Below are positions 11,218 to 21,156 of a stretch of DNA of 36,681 nt, in pieces. The stretch's first letter is position 1; each line of letters opens with the position of its first letter. A program made the translations under genes and the position numbers. Origin of the DNA: an uncultured Pelagibacteraceae bacterium (GTDB lineage: Bacteria; Pseudomonadota; Alphaproteobacteria; Pelagibacterales; Pelagibacteraceae); the NCBI GenBank assembly GCA_902581695.1, contig CACHOW010000008.1, positions 1-36,681 on the forward strand, in the 5' to 3' direction. The notes beneath the pieces are model-generated. The model was not told the DNA's origin, did no database searches, and worked only from the letters and a program-made list of their open reading frames with translations.

Positions 11218-12173
11218 ATGAGTTTGATCTAATAAAAAAATATTTTTTAAAGTTGTCTAAAAAGAATAAGAGTGCCTTAAATTTAAATGATGATGTTTTT
11301 TTTGATAAATTAAAAAAAACTGTTATATCAATTGATACCTATGTTGAAGGAATTCATTTTATAGATTTTAAAAAACCAGAATTAGTCATTAAAAAAGTTT
11401 TAAGATCATCTATTTCAGACTTAATCTGCAAAGGTGTTAAACCAAATTTTTATTTCATCTCTGGGTCTGGTAACAAAAAATCTTTTAGCAAAACAAATCT
11501 TAAGAAAATAACCAAGTCGTTAAATCAAGAACAAAAAAAATATAACATTTTTTTAGGAGGAGGTGATACTGTGTACTCCGATAAATTGAGTTTTACCATT
11601 ACTTCTATTGGTTTTTCTAATGATATAATTCATAGAAATAATGCAAAATTTAATGATGATATTTATGTAACTGGTAATTTGGGTGATAGCTTTATAGGTC
11701 TTCGTGTTTTAAAAAAAAAAATTAAAATTAGTAGAAATTTAAAAAAGTATTTTGAACAGAAATATTTTCAACCGACTTTAAATTTGGATTTAATAAAAAA
11801 ACTTAAATCTTTTGCAAATACTTCAATTGATATATCAGATGGACTAATTACTGATCTTGAAAAGCTTATTAATAAACAAAAATTATCCTTTAAAATATAT
11901 ATGAACTTAGTCCCAATATCGAAAAAGTTAAAATATTTAATCGACTCAAAAAAAATTTCAAAAGAATTTTGTGTGTCTAAAGGAGATGATTATCAAATTT
12001 TATTTACTGCTGACCCAAAGAATTCTAGAATCATCAAAAAAACCTCAAAATCTCTAGGTATTAAAATTTCTAAAATTGGAAAAATCTCTTCCCCATCAGT
12101 TGATTCTGAAATTATTGATCAAAAAGGGAAGAAAATTAACCTTAAAAACAAAGGTTATAGTCATAAATTTTAA
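11214..12173 (+). CDS. thiL: Thiamine-monophosphate kinase
   Basis: SIDTYVEGIHFI, LGGGDTVYSDKLSFTITSIG, TSIDISDGLITDLEKL, GDDYQILFT. Confidence 0.93.
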   Translation: MNEFDLIKKYFLKLSKKNKSALNLNDDVFFDKLKKTVISIDTYVEGIHFIDFKKPELVIKKVLRSSISDLICKGVKPNFYFISGSGNKKSFSKTNLKKITKSLNQEQKKYNIFLGGGDTVYSDKLSFTITSIGFSNDIIHRNNAKFNDDIYVTGNLGDSFIGLRVLKKKIKISRNLKKYFEQKYFQPTLNLDLIKKLKSFANTSIDISDGLITDLEKLINKQKLSFKIYMNLVPISKKLKYLIDSKKISKEFCVSKGDDYQILFTADPKNSRIIKKTSKSLGIKISKIGKISSPSVDSEIIDQKGKKINLKNKGYSHKF

Positions 12174-12254
12174 AGTTAATTATTGCCTTTTATTTTCTTT
12201 TTTGTATTGTCCGGATTTTAATAACTAACAACCAATAACTTAATTAAGGTTAAT

Positions 12255-14360
12255 ATGAACTCATTTGTCGAAACTATACTTTTATATACAATCGCTGCAG
12301 GCTTTTTATCAATTGTTTATGGATATTTTACTGGAAAAAATATTTTAAACTCAAGCGCAGGTAACGCCAAAATGCAAGAAATTGCATCAGCTATTCAAAT
12401 TGGTGCTAAAGCTTATTTAGCCAGGCAATATAAAACTATTGCTATAGTTGGTGTTGTTGTTTTAGTTATTGTAAGTATTGCTTTCAGCCCTTTAGTTGGT
12501 TTGGGCTACTTGGTAGGTGCTACTCTTTCTGGAATAGCTGGTTATGTTGGCATGTTAGTTTCTGTTGAAGCAAATGTTAGAACAGCTGAAGCTTCTAGAA
12601 AAGGTTTAGCAAACGGCCTTTCAATAGCTTTTAAATCTGGTGCTGTCACTGGTATGTTGGTTGCTGGTTTAGCCTTGTTAGCTATAGCAGTTTATTATTA
12701 TTTATTATTAAAATTTAATGTTGAAGAAAGAGAAATTGTAAATGCTCTTGTTGCCTTAGGGTTTGGTGCATCATTAATTTCAATCTTTGCTAGATTGGGT
12801 GGAGGTATATTTACTAAAGGCGCTGATGTTGGGGCAGATCTTGTTGGTAAAGTTGAGGCTGGCATTCCTGAAGATGATCCTAGAAACCCAGCTGTTATTG
12901 CAGACAACGTGGGTGATAATGTAGGCGATTGTGCTGGTATGGCAGCCGACCTATTTGAAACTTATGCAGTTACTATTGTAGCTACAATGGTTTTATCTTC
13001 AATATTTTTTCCTGGTGATATGTCAATGATGATTTACCCATTAACCATTGGTGGGGCATGTATTTTAACATCAATTTTAGGAACTTTTTTTGTTAAGCTT
13101 GGTAAGAGTAAAAATGTAATGAACGCTTTATATAAAGGGTTTGTTGTTTCTGCTATCGCTTCTTTGGCAATACTTTATCCAGTTACAGATTATGTTTTAG
13201 GCTTAGATAATATGTATAAAGTAAATGATAAACCTTTTTCAGGTATGAATTTATATTATTGTGGTATAATTGGATTAATTATAACTGGTTTACTTATATG
13301 GGTGACAGAATATTACACTGGTACTAATTATCGCCCAGTAAGAAGTGTTGCTAGCTCGTCAACTACAGGTCATGGAACTAATGTAATTCAAGGACTAGCA
13401 ATTTCTTTAGAAGCAACCGCAATTCCTGCGCTTATTATTGTAGCAGGCATTTTATTTACAAATCATATCGCTGGTCTATATGGTATTGCTATAGCTGTAA
13501 CAACTATGCTTGCTCTAGCTGGTATGGTAGTTGCTTTAGATGCTTATGGACCAGTAACAGATAATGCTGGAGGTATTGCGGAAATGTCTAAATTACCAAA
13601 CAATGTAAGAAAAACCACAGATGCATTGGATGCAGTAGGTAATACAACAAAAGCAGTAACTAAGGGTTATGCAATTGGCTCTGCTGGATTGGGAGCCCTA
13701 GTTTTATTTGCTGCCTATACTGAGGATATAAAACATTTCTCTAAAGTAGCTGGCTCTAAATTAGAAGGTATTGTTGTTACATTTGACCTATCAAATCCTT
13801 ATGTTGTAGTTGGTTTATTGATAGGAGGTATGCTTCCTTACTTATTTGGTTCAATGGGAATGCAAGCCGTAGGTAGAGCAGGTGGTGCTGTTGTAATCGA
13901 AGTGAGAAGGCAATTCAAAAAATTTCCAGGTATAATGAAAAGAAAACAAAAACCTGATTACGCAAAACTAGTCGACTTATTAACTGTAGCGGCTATTAAA
14001 GAAATGATTATTCCTTCTTTGTTACCTGTTTTATCTCCAATTGTTTTATATTTTGTCATTTTTGCTATTGGAGGGCAAGTAGCTGCACTTGCATCAGTTG
14101 GCGCCATGCTATTAGGTGTCATTATAACCGGTTTATTCGTTGCTGTTTCAATGACTGCAGGTGGTGGTGCTTGGGACAATGCAAAAAAATATATTGAAGA
14201 TGGAAATCATGGTGGAAAAGGTTCAGAAGCACATAAAGCAGCTGTAACAGGTGATACAGTTGGTGATCCTTACAAGGATACAGCTGGTCCCGCGGTTAAT
14301 CCAATGATTAAAATTACCAATATTGTTGCTCTTATGTTGTTAGCTGTAATAGCAGGTTAA
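12255..14360 (+). CDS. hppA: Membrane-bound proton-translocating pyrophosphatase, K+-insensitive type
   Basis: 701 aa; [49 protein letters not shown] in [11 protein letters not shown] indicates the K+-independent subclass. Confidence 0.96.
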   Translation: MNSFVETILLYTIAAGFLSIVYGYFTGKNILNSSAGNAKMQEIASAIQIGAKAYLARQYKTIAIVGVVVLVIVSIAFSPLVGLGYLVGATLSGIAGYVGMLVSVEANVRTAEASRKGLANGLSIAFKSGAVTGMLVAGLALLAIAVYYYLLLKFNVEEREIVNALVALGFGASLISIFARLGGGIFTKGADVGADLVGKVEAGIPEDDPRNPAVIADNVGDNVGDCAGMAADLFETYAVTIVATMVLSSIFFPGDMSMMIYPLTIGGACILTSILGTFFVKLGKSKNVMNALYKGFVVSAIASLAILYPVTDYVLGLDNMYKVNDKPFSGMNLYYCGIIGLIITGLLIWVTEYYTGTNYRPVRSVASSSTTGHGTNVIQGLAISLEATAIPALIIVAGILFTNHIAGLYGIAIAVTTMLALAGMVVALDAYGPVTDNAGGIAEMSKLPNNVRKTTDALDAVGNTTKAVTKGYAIGSAGLGALVLFAAYTEDIKHFSKVAGSKLEGIVVTFDLSNPYVVVGLLIGGMLPYLFGSMGMQAVGRAGGAVVIEVRRQFKKFPGIMKRKQKPDYAKLVDLLTVAAIKEMIIPSLLPVLSPIVLYFVIFAIGGQVAALASVGAMLLGVIITGLFVAVSMTAGGGAWDNAKKYIEDGNHGGKGSEAHKAAVTGDTVGDPYKDTAGPAVNPMIKITNIVALMLLAVIAG

Positions 14361-14821
14361 TCTTTTTTTCTTTTGCCAAGAGGATCATTAACTTTTTGCC
14401 TCATACTAGACAAAAAATCGTAAATAAAACTTTGTTTTTGGTAGTCTACTGTTGTTTCTTTTGACACAACTGTCAACTTTTTCATTTTATTTAAATCAAA
14501 AAATTGTTTTTTGAATAAAATACCACGATCATCAATTTCTAGTACTAAAACGTTATTTTCTAAAAATTTCTTTTTTCCTAACTTTATAAGTTTATCTGTT
14601 GTTGTTTTTCTTTCTATATAAAAGTATATATCATTATTAAAAGTACTTTTTACTGATGGAGGACCAAGTATTTTTATAATGTCATTTTTGTTTGTTTCTG
14701 ATATTTTAATCATATCACTTTTTTTTTTAAGTAAGTGAACACCGTGATGATCTATACGTTTTTTAAAACCACAATTCGTTGTAACAACAAAAATAAGCAA
14801 TATCAAAAAAGTTTTTTTCAT
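14357..14821 (-). CDS. SmpA/OmlA (BamE) domain outer-membrane lipoprotein
   Basis: Lipobox-like VTTNCGF near the N-terminus; [33 protein letters not shown] is typical of the BamE fold. Confidence 0.8.
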   Translation of the reverse strand: MKKTFLILLIFVVTTNCGFKKRIDHHGVHLLKKKSDMIKISETNKNDIIKILGPPSVKSTFNNDIYFYIERKTTTDKLIKLGKKKFLENNVLVLEIDDRGILFKKQFFDLNKMKKLTVVSKETTVDYQKQSFIYDFLSSMRQKVNDPLGKRKKD

Positions 14822-15287
14822 GGAAAAATATTATATACATATTTATAATAAATTAATTGAATTAGCTAGAAATAAAGATCTTTATAAGGATTTTAAAAAT
14901 CAAGACTTGTTTTCAGATAGACTAACTTTTTTTTTATTACATTTTGCCATTTTTTTCAAAGTTTTTAAAAACAAAGAAAACAAAAAAACTCTTCAAGAAA
15001 TCTATGATTTTACTTTTAGACAACTTGAACTTAGTATAAGAGAGATTGGGTACGGCGATCAATCTATTAATAAAAAGATGAAAGAATATTTAAATCTTTT
15101 TCATAACATGATTGATAAATTTCATTTTTGGGATGATTTAAACAAAGAGCAAAAGAAGAGGATAATAGGATATTATACTTCAAATTTAGAAAATACCTCA
15201 TTCCTTCTTGATTATTTTGAAAATTTTCTAATTTCTTTGAAAAAAAACACTTTAAATTCTTTCATAAAAAGTGTAATTAAAAGTTAA
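14820..15287 (+). CDS. Ubiquinol-cytochrome c chaperone (CBP3) family protein
   Basis: [18 protein letters not shown]...[32 protein letters not shown] resembles the Ubiq_cyt_C_chap family; neighbour of bamE-like and rpmF as in other alphaproteobacteria. Confidence 0.75.
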   Translation: MEKYYIHIYNKLIELARNKDLYKDFKNQDLFSDRLTFFLLHFAIFFKVFKNKENKKTLQEIYDFTFRQLELSIREIGYGDQSINKKMKEYLNLFHNMIDKFHFWDDLNKEQKKRIIGYYTSNLENTSFLLDYFENFLISLKKNTLNSFIKSVIKS

Positions 15288-15289
15288 TT

Positions 15290-15472
15290 ATGGCAGTTCC
15301 AAAACGAAAACAGACACCTTCTAGAACAGGGATGAGGCGCTCTCAAAATATGAGGTTTTCTTCAAAAAATATTGTTGAGGATAAAAAATCTGGAGAATAC
15401 AGGCTATCTCATCATCTAGATTTGAAAACTGGAATGTATAAGGGTAGACAGGTTTTAGACCCCAAAGAATAA
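15290..15472 (+). CDS. rpmF: 50S ribosomal protein L32
   Basis: [21 protein letters not shown]... Confidence 0.95.
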   Translation: MAVPKRKQTPSRTGMRRSQNMRFSSKNIVEDKKSGEYRLSHHLDLKTGMYKGRQVLDPKE

Positions 15473-15489
15473 TTTTATATAATTCTGAA

Positions 15490-16494
15490 ATGCAAGATTT
15501 AATTAAAATTGCAGTAGATGCAATGGGTGGTGATGGTTCCCCTAAAAAAATTATAGATGGATTAATTTACAATCATAAAAAAAATAAAGAAAATTTTTTT
15601 AGAATTTTTGGTAAAAAAGAGGAAATTGAGAACAATCTTGGCAACCAAATTGACAATAATTTTTTTGAAATTATCGATACTAATAATAAAGTTGAAAGCA
15701 CCGATAGTCCTTTAGAAGCTGCAAAAAGAGGTAAGGACACAAGTATGTGGCTTGCAATAGACAGTGTTAAAAACAAAGACTCTGACATTGTTATATCTGC
15801 GGGTAATACAGGTGCCTTATTGGTCATAGCAAAACTAAATCTTAAGATGATTGAAAATATCGACAAACCAGCTTTGTCAGCTTTATGGCCAAATAAAAAA
15901 GGTATGAGTGTAGTTCTTGATCTTGGAGCAAATATTGAATGTAGCTCAAAAAATTTAGTGGATTTTTCAATAATGGGTGCATCTGTTTATAAATCTTTAT
16001 ACCCCCAAGAAAATCCAAAAGTTGCATTATTAAATATTGGATCAGAAGAATTAAAAGGTAATGAAACAATAAAGGAAACATTTCAAATTTTAAATGACAA
16101 AAAATCAGATAATTTCACTTTTGCAGGATATATTGAGGGTAATGAACTTATGAATGGCGATGTCAATGTAATTGTTTCGGATGGCTTTACAGGTAATGTA
16201 GCTTTAAAAACTGCAGAGGGAACTGCAAACTTTATTATAGATGAACTCAAAAATGTACTTTCTGGTTCCTTATTGGGTAAAATTTCATCTCTTTTAAATA
16301 TCTCAAATTTAAAGAAATTTAAAAAAAGACTAGATCCAAGATTATACAATGGTGCTATTTTTATAGGTCTTGATACCCCAGTTGTAAAGAGTCATGGTGG
16401 AACAGACTACTTAGGGTTTTCAAATTCATTAGATGTTTGCAATAAGATTGTCAAAGGTAATTTAATTGGTAAAATTAATGAAAATATTAAATAG
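15490..16494 (+). CDS. plsX: Phosphate acyltransferase PlsX
   Basis: IAVDAMGGDGSPKKIIDG, ISAGNTGALLVIAKL, NVIVSDGFTGNVALKTAEG, VKSHGGTD. Confidence 0.95.
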   Translation: MQDLIKIAVDAMGGDGSPKKIIDGLIYNHKKNKENFFRIFGKKEEIENNLGNQIDNNFFEIIDTNNKVESTDSPLEAAKRGKDTSMWLAIDSVKNKDSDIVISAGNTGALLVIAKLNLKMIENIDKPALSALWPNKKGMSVVLDLGANIECSSKNLVDFSIMGASVYKSLYPQENPKVALLNIGSEELKGNETIKETFQILNDKKSDNFTFAGYIEGNELMNGDVNVIVSDGFTGNVALKTAEGTANFIIDELKNVLSGSLLGKISSLLNISNLKKFKKRLDPRLYNGAIFIGLDTPVVKSHGGTDYLGFSNSLDVCNKIVKGNLIGKINENIK

Positions 16495-16794
16495 ATGAGA
16501 ATTAATTTAACTAAAAGAGATTTGGTTAATATCGTTTACATGCAGATTGGTTTTTCTAAACAAATTTCTGAAAATTTAATTGAAGAATTTTTTTCATTGA
16601 TTATCAAAAATTTAGATAAAGAAAAAACTATTAAACTTTCAAGATTTGGAACTTTTTTATTAAGAGCAAAAAACCCAAGAATTGGCAGAAACCCAAAAAC
16701 AAAAGAAAAAAAAAGAATTTCTCAAAGAAATGTTGTTTTGTTTAAACCTTCAAAAGATTTTAGAGCTTTTATCAATTTTAAGAATAATGAGTAA
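16495..16794 (+). CDS. ihfA: Integration host factor subunit alpha (HU/IHF family)
   Basis: LTKRDLVNIVYMQIGFSKQISENLIEEFF...LSRFGTFLLRAKNPRIGRNPKTKEKKRISQRNVVLFKPSKDFR. Confidence 0.92.
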   Translation: MRINLTKRDLVNIVYMQIGFSKQISENLIEEFFSLIIKNLDKEKTIKLSRFGTFLLRAKNPRIGRNPKTKEKKRISQRNVVLFKPSKDFRAFINFKNNE

Positions 16795-17149
16795 ATCTGT
16801 TACGGCATACAAAACAATAAGTGAAGTTGTTAAAATTTTGGGTCTAAAATCCAAAAAAGGTCAATCATTACCAACACACACTATTAGATTTTGGGAAAAA
16901 AAATTTAAACAAATAAAACCCAAAATATTTAATGGTAATAGAAGATATTACGATGAGAAAAATATAGATTTATTAAAAAAAGTTCATTTTCTTCTCAAAG
17001 AAGAGGGAATGACTATCAATGGTGTTAAAAAGATACTTAATGAAAAAAAAACTTTAAAACTTGACGAAACTTTAAATCATTCTATAAAAGCAAGCGATAT
17101 TAAAAATAAGGTGATTAAAATTTCAAAAATAATAAAAAGCTTGAAATAA
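16787..17149 (+). CDS. MerR-family HTH transcriptional regulator
   Basis: YKTISEVVKILGLKSKKGQSLPTHTIRFWEKKFKQIKPKIFNGNRRYYDEKNIDLLKKVHFLLKEEGMTINGVKKIL; in-frame ATG at 16787 overlapping the ihfA 3' end is preferred to 16682. Confidence 0.88.
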   Translation: MSKSVTAYKTISEVVKILGLKSKKGQSLPTHTIRFWEKKFKQIKPKIFNGNRRYYDEKNIDLLKKVHFLLKEEGMTINGVKKILNEKKTLKLDETLNHSIKASDIKNKVIKISKIIKSLK

Positions 17150-17155
17150 AGATTT

Positions 17156-17347
17156 ATGGCTAAAAAAACACATATTAAAGTAAGACTTGTTCCTGAGGAT
17201 AAACCCAATAGCTCTTTTTTTTATTATGTAAAGAAACCAGCAGGTGGTGAAAAAGCTAAAATTAAATTAAAAGCAAAAAAATATAATCCTTCAACTCGCA
17301 AACATGAGGTTTTCGTAGAAAAAAAACTCCCACCCCATAGCAAATAA
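17156..17347 (+). CDS. rpmG: 50S ribosomal protein L33-like (annotated by small basic KKP..AKKYNPSTRKHEVFVEKKL pattern)
   Basis: KPAGGEKAKIKLKAKKYNPSTRKHEVFVEKKLPPHSK is an L33-like C-terminal pattern. Confidence 0.75.
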   Translation: MAKKTHIKVRLVPEDKPNSSFFYYVKKPAGGEKAKIKLKAKKYNPSTRKHEVFVEKKLPPHSK

Positions 17348-17638
17348 TCATTTTTTTTTAAAATTCCTTCTCTCAAAATCGACATAAGACCAGATCATAT
17401 TCTTCCAAATTCTGTTAGTTATTTTTGGATCAATTTTATTTTTTATAGATTTTTTTTTAATATTTTTAAGTATTAGATTAATTCTTTTTTTATCTACTAT
17501 TTGATTTTTTTTATCTTTAAGTGCCAATACTTTATTAACAAGGATTGTTCTTTTTTTTATAACTTTAAGTAAGGTATTATCTAATTTATCTAGTTCTGAT
17601 CTAATTTTACTCAGTTTTTTTCTTTTATGTGGCGACAT
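17348..17638 (-). CDS. Stand-alone chorismate mutase, AroQ type
   Basis: 96 aa; IRSELDKLDNTLLKVIKKRTILVNKVLALKDKK (chorismate mutase type II helix 1), C-terminal IWKNMIWSYVDFE. Confidence 0.8.
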   Translation of the reverse strand: MSPHKRKKLSKIRSELDKLDNTLLKVIKKRTILVNKVLALKDKKNQIVDKKRINLILKNIKKKSIKNKIDPKITNRIWKNMIWSYVDFERRNFKKK

Positions 17639-17681
17639 TTATATATTTGGATTATTAAAAAATTATTATATTTATGGCTTC

Positions 17682-18698
17682 ATGTATACAGTTAATCCAA
17701 AAATAAATAATCAATTGTCTGTTTGGTTGATAACCATGTTTTGGATAATAGCAATTATGATTGTTGTTGGTGGTCTTACAAGATTAACTGACTCGGGTCT
17801 TTCCATAACTGAATGGCAGTTGTTTTCTGGTATCTTACCTCCTTTAAATAACAATGATTGGATTTTGTATTTTAACCTCTACAAAAAAATTCCTGAGTAT
17901 GAGTTACAAAATTACAATATGACTTTACAGGAATTTAAAATAATTTTTTGGTGGGAGTGGGGTCATAGATTTTTAGGAAGAGTAATTGGCATCGGTTTTT
18001 TAGTTCCTTTAGTTTATTTCACTTTTAAAATTAAATTTTATAAATTATTGAGTCTATATTTAATTTTTTTTCTCATATGTTTCCAGGGTTTTGTAGGTTG
18101 GTACATGGTTAGTAGTGGTTTAGTTGATAGGGTTGATGTAAGTCATTTTAGATTATCAATTCACTTATTAATAGCATTTTTAATTTTATCATTAATTTTT
18201 TGGAATTATTTAAAAATTAAAGTTATTATTAATAACGCAAGAAGGATAAGTATATTTTTACCATTATTATTTTTAATACTGATATTTGTACAAATAGTAG
18301 TTGGTGCTTTCGTTTCTGGTATGGATGCTGGTAAAATCTATAATTCTTGGCCCCTCATGGGCAATACTTATTTCCCAAATGATAATGACCTTAAAGATTT
18401 ATATAAATTATCTGCTTTTAGTGATCCTTCTTTAGTCCAATTCATGCATAGAAATTTGGCATATTTGATCGTGATCTTTTATTTTCTAATTTTTTATAAG
18501 ATATATAAAAATAAGATTTATGATTTATATAAATCTATAAACATTTTAGGTATTTTTATAATCCTCCAAATTGTTTTAGGTATTTATACAGTGATATATG
18601 GTGCACAACTATATATTGCAGCTATGCACCAATTAAGTTCAATTTTTTTAGTAAGTTCATGTATTTATTTTTTATATATAAATACAAGGTTTAACTAA
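17682..18698 (+). CDS. ctaA: Heme A synthase (CtaA/COX15)
   Basis: VGGLTRLTDSGLSITEWQLFSGILPP, EWGHRFLGRVIG, GAFVSGMDAGKIYNSWPLMG, QFMHRNLAYL. Confidence 0.95.
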   Translation: MYTVNPKINNQLSVWLITMFWIIAIMIVVGGLTRLTDSGLSITEWQLFSGILPPLNNNDWILYFNLYKKIPEYELQNYNMTLQEFKIIFWWEWGHRFLGRVIGIGFLVPLVYFTFKIKFYKLLSLYLIFFLICFQGFVGWYMVSSGLVDRVDVSHFRLSIHLLIAFLILSLIFWNYLKIKVIINNARRISIFLPLLFLILIFVQIVVGAFVSGMDAGKIYNSWPLMGNTYFPNDNDLKDLYKLSAFSDPSLVQFMHRNLAYLIVIFYFLIFYKIYKNKIYDLYKSINILGIFIILQIVLGIYTVIYGAQLYIAAMHQLSSIFLVSSCIYFLYINTRFN

Positions 18699-20019
18699 CA
18701 GCCTTCAATGTTCCTTTTGACGATTTATTTAATGCTTGATCTAAATCATCTATAATATCATCAATATGCTCTAAACCAATACATAGTCTAACATAGCTTT
18801 GAGTCACGCCAGAGGCTGTAAGCTCTTTGTCATTTAATTGACTATGAGTTGTGCTAGCAGGATGAATTGCCAAGCTTCTAGCATCACCGATATTTGCAAC
18901 ATGATAGAACATTTTAAGAGATTCTATAAATCTTTTACCAGCTTCAAAACCACCTTTTAATTCAATACCTACCATAGGCCCATTTCCACCTTTAAGATAT
19001 TTTTTGGCTCTATCAGCAATAAGTTTATCGTGTTCAGTAGAAAATATTACTTTCGTTACTTCTTTATGTTTCTTTAAATAATCAACAACCTTTTGTGCAT
19101 TTTCACAATGCTGTTTCATTCTTAAAGCTACAGTTTCAAGTCCTTGAATTATAGAAAACGCGTTATCTGGTGAACAAGCTGACCCTAAGTCTCTTAATAA
19201 ACAAACTCTAGCTCTTACTGCAAAAGGAATGTTTGCTCCAGTAAGCTCTGGTACAACTTTACCCCAAATAGCCCCACTATAACTGGCATCAGGTTCGTTA
19301 AATAAGGGTTGTCTTTTTGGATCTGCAGTCCAGTCAAAATTACCACTATCAACAATACTCCCTGCGATAGCAGTACCGTGTCCACCAATATATTTTGTTA
19401 GAGAATGAATTACGATAGCTGCACCATGTTCAATAGGTTTACACAATATAGGAGCTGCTGTGTTATCCATTATTAAAGGGATATTATATTTTCTTCCAAT
19501 ATCAGACACTTCTTTAATTGGAAATACTCTTAAATATGGATTGGGTAGAGTTTCTCCGTAAAAAGCCCTAGTCTTATCATCAATAAACTTCTCAAAATTT
19601 TTAGGGTCTTTAGGATCTGCATATCTAATTTCAATACCAAGCTTACTTAAAGTGTGCGTAAATAATGAAACGGTACCACCATAAAGATCGGTTGAACTAA
19701 CTATATTGTCTCCAGCTTGAGCAACATTTAATACTGAAAATAGTGAAGCAGTTTGTCCAGATGCTACCGTCAAACAAGCTAAACCTCCTTCAAGCGCTGC
19801 AATTCTTTTCTCTAATACATCGTTAGTAGGGTTCATTATTCTTGTATAAATATTGCCAAATTCTTTTAAAGCAAAGAGGTTGGCCGCATGTTCAACACTT
19901 TTAAATTGATATGATGTAGTTCTATAGATAGGAACAGCTACTGCATTTGTTGCAGGGTCACTTCTATAGTCACCTCCATGAATGGCTATAGTTTCTGGGT
20001 TGTTTCTTTTTTTTGTCAT
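18691..20019 (-). CDS. metY: O-acetylhomoserine sulfhydrylase (PLP-dependent Cys/Met metabolism enzyme)
   Basis: 442 aa; ETIAIHGGDYRSDPATNAVAVPIYRTTSYQF, VIHSLTKYIGGHGTAIAG (PLP lysine), YVRLCIGLEHIDDIIDDLDQAL. Confidence 0.94.
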   Translation of the reverse strand: MTKKRNNPETIAIHGGDYRSDPATNAVAVPIYRTTSYQFKSVEHAANLFALKEFGNIYTRIMNPTNDVLEKRIAALEGGLACLTVASGQTASLFSVLNVAQAGDNIVSSTDLYGGTVSLFTHTLSKLGIEIRYADPKDPKNFEKFIDDKTRAFYGETLPNPYLRVFPIKEVSDIGRKYNIPLIMDNTAAPILCKPIEHGAAIVIHSLTKYIGGHGTAIAGSIVDSGNFDWTADPKRQPLFNEPDASYSGAIWGKVVPELTGANIPFAVRARVCLLRDLGSACSPDNAFSIIQGLETVALRMKQHCENAQKVVDYLKKHKEVTKVIFSTEHDKLIADRAKKYLKGGNGPMVGIELKGGFEAGKRFIESLKMFYHVANIGDARSLAIHPASTTHSQLNDKELTASGVTQSYVRLCIGLEHIDDIIDDLDQALNKSSKGTLKAVS

Positions 20020-20022
20020 TTT

Positions 20023-20080
20023 ACTCCTTTTTTAGTGCTTTAACTAAATGTAAGGCGCACAATATAGTTCAAATGCCTAC
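20023..20080 (-). ncRNA. SAM-V-like riboswitch aptamer overlapping the metY Shine-Dalgarno
   Basis: Minus-strand TAGGCATTTGAACTATATTGTGCGCCTTACATTTAGTTAAAGCACTAAAAAAGGAG: P1 AGGC/GCCT, conserved ATTTGAAC loop, 3' CTAAAAAAGGAG containing the RBS. Confidence 0.85.
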
Positions 20081-20099
20081 CGACTGATTAAGGAAAGTT

Positions 20100-20143
20100 C
20101 CTTTTTAGCAGTTTTACGCCCGCAATAGGATCAAATCGGCATT
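20100..20143 (-). ncRNA. SAM-II-like riboswitch aptamer upstream of the SAM-V-like aptamer
   Basis: Minus-strand AATGCCGATTTGATCCTATTGCGGGCGTAAAACTGCTAAAAAG aligns by eye with the SAM-II core GATTTAACCGTATTGCA...GCTAAAAAG; P1 ATGCC/GGCGT. Confidence 0.85.
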
Positions 20144-20225
20144 TTTAATTTAACATATTAGTCTTAATTTACAACATAAATATCAATTTGACTTTATAGC
20201 TAATAATAGTATTAATCCTGGCACA

Positions 20226-20684
20226 ATGACAAAATTCCTTAAAAAAGACCAACTTACATCATCTTGGTATCTGATTGATGCAAAAGATGCTGTGGTTGGG
20301 AGATTAGCATCTTTAATTTCAAAAATAATAAGAGGTAAAAACAAAACTACTTACACGCCACACATGGATGATGGCGATTTTGTAATAGTTAAAAATATCG
20401 AACAAATAAAGTTTACTGGAAAAAAATTTCAAAACAAAAAATATTACAGACACACAGGTCATCCTGGGGGTATTAAAGAAATCACGCCTGAAAAACTTCA
20501 TGAAAAAAAACCAGGTGAAACTCTAAAACTTGCTGTTAAAAGAATGTTACCAGGTGGAGTACTTGGCAGAAAACAACTCACAAAACTGAAGATTTATAAA
20601 GGAAGTGATCACCCTCATGAGTCTCAGAATCCAAAGATTATAGAATTAAATAAGTTAAATAATAAGAATACAATAAGAAATTGA
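20226..20684 (+). CDS. rplM: 50S ribosomal protein L13
   Basis: WYLIDAKDAVVGRLASLISKIIRGKNKTTYTPHMDDGDFVIVKN, HTGHPGGIK, MLPGGVLGRKQLTKLKIYKGSDHPHESQNP. Confidence 0.96.
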   Translation: MTKFLKKDQLTSSWYLIDAKDAVVGRLASLISKIIRGKNKTTYTPHMDDGDFVIVKNIEQIKFTGKKFQNKKYYRHTGHPGGIKEITPEKLHEKKPGETLKLAVKRMLPGGVLGRKQLTKLKIYKGSDHPHESQNPKIIELNKLNNKNTIRN

Positions 20685-20685
20685 T

Positions 20686-21123
20686 ATGATTAATATCCAA
20701 ACAAATATTAAAAACCCAAAATTAAAACTAGATTTTAAAGATAGTAAATATGCTACTGGTAGAAGAAAAACTTCCATTGCAAAAGTTTGGTTAAAAAAAG
20801 GTTCTGGAAAAATTTATGTTAACGGTAAAATATATAGTGATTACTTTTCAAGTGATAATCATAAAATGCAAATAACTAGACCTTTTGAATTAATTAATCA
20901 GTCAACTGATTATGATGTAAGATGTAGTGTCAAAGGAGGTGGTCCTACAGGGCAAGCTGGTGCAATGGTACATGGTATCTCAAAAGCTTTGGTAATGTTT
21001 GACGAAAATCTTAAATCAACATTAAAAGCTGAGAAATTGACCACCAGAGACTCTAGGGCAGTTGAAAGAAAGAAACCTGGCAGAAAAAAAGCCAGAAGAA
21101 GTTTCCAATTCTCTAAAAGATAA
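20686..21123 (+). CDS. rpsI: 30S ribosomal protein S9
   Basis: YATGRRKTSIAKVWLKKGSGKIYVNG, GGPTGQAGAMVHGISKAL, C-terminal GRKKARRSFQFSKR. Confidence 0.96.
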   Translation: MINIQTNIKNPKLKLDFKDSKYATGRRKTSIAKVWLKKGSGKIYVNGKIYSDYFSSDNHKMQITRPFELINQSTDYDVRCSVKGGGPTGQAGAMVHGISKALVMFDENLKSTLKAEKLTTRDSRAVERKKPGRKKARRSFQFSKR

Positions 21124-21156
21124 TTTTTTTTTAATTTTTAACTGTTATAATATATT

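Noticed and set aside
20084-20110. Intrinsic terminator between the SAM-II-like and SAM-V-like aptamers
   Set aside because: Only a 5-bp AAGGA/TCCTT hairpin with a 4-nt loop and no following U-tract; insufficient to call a terminator.
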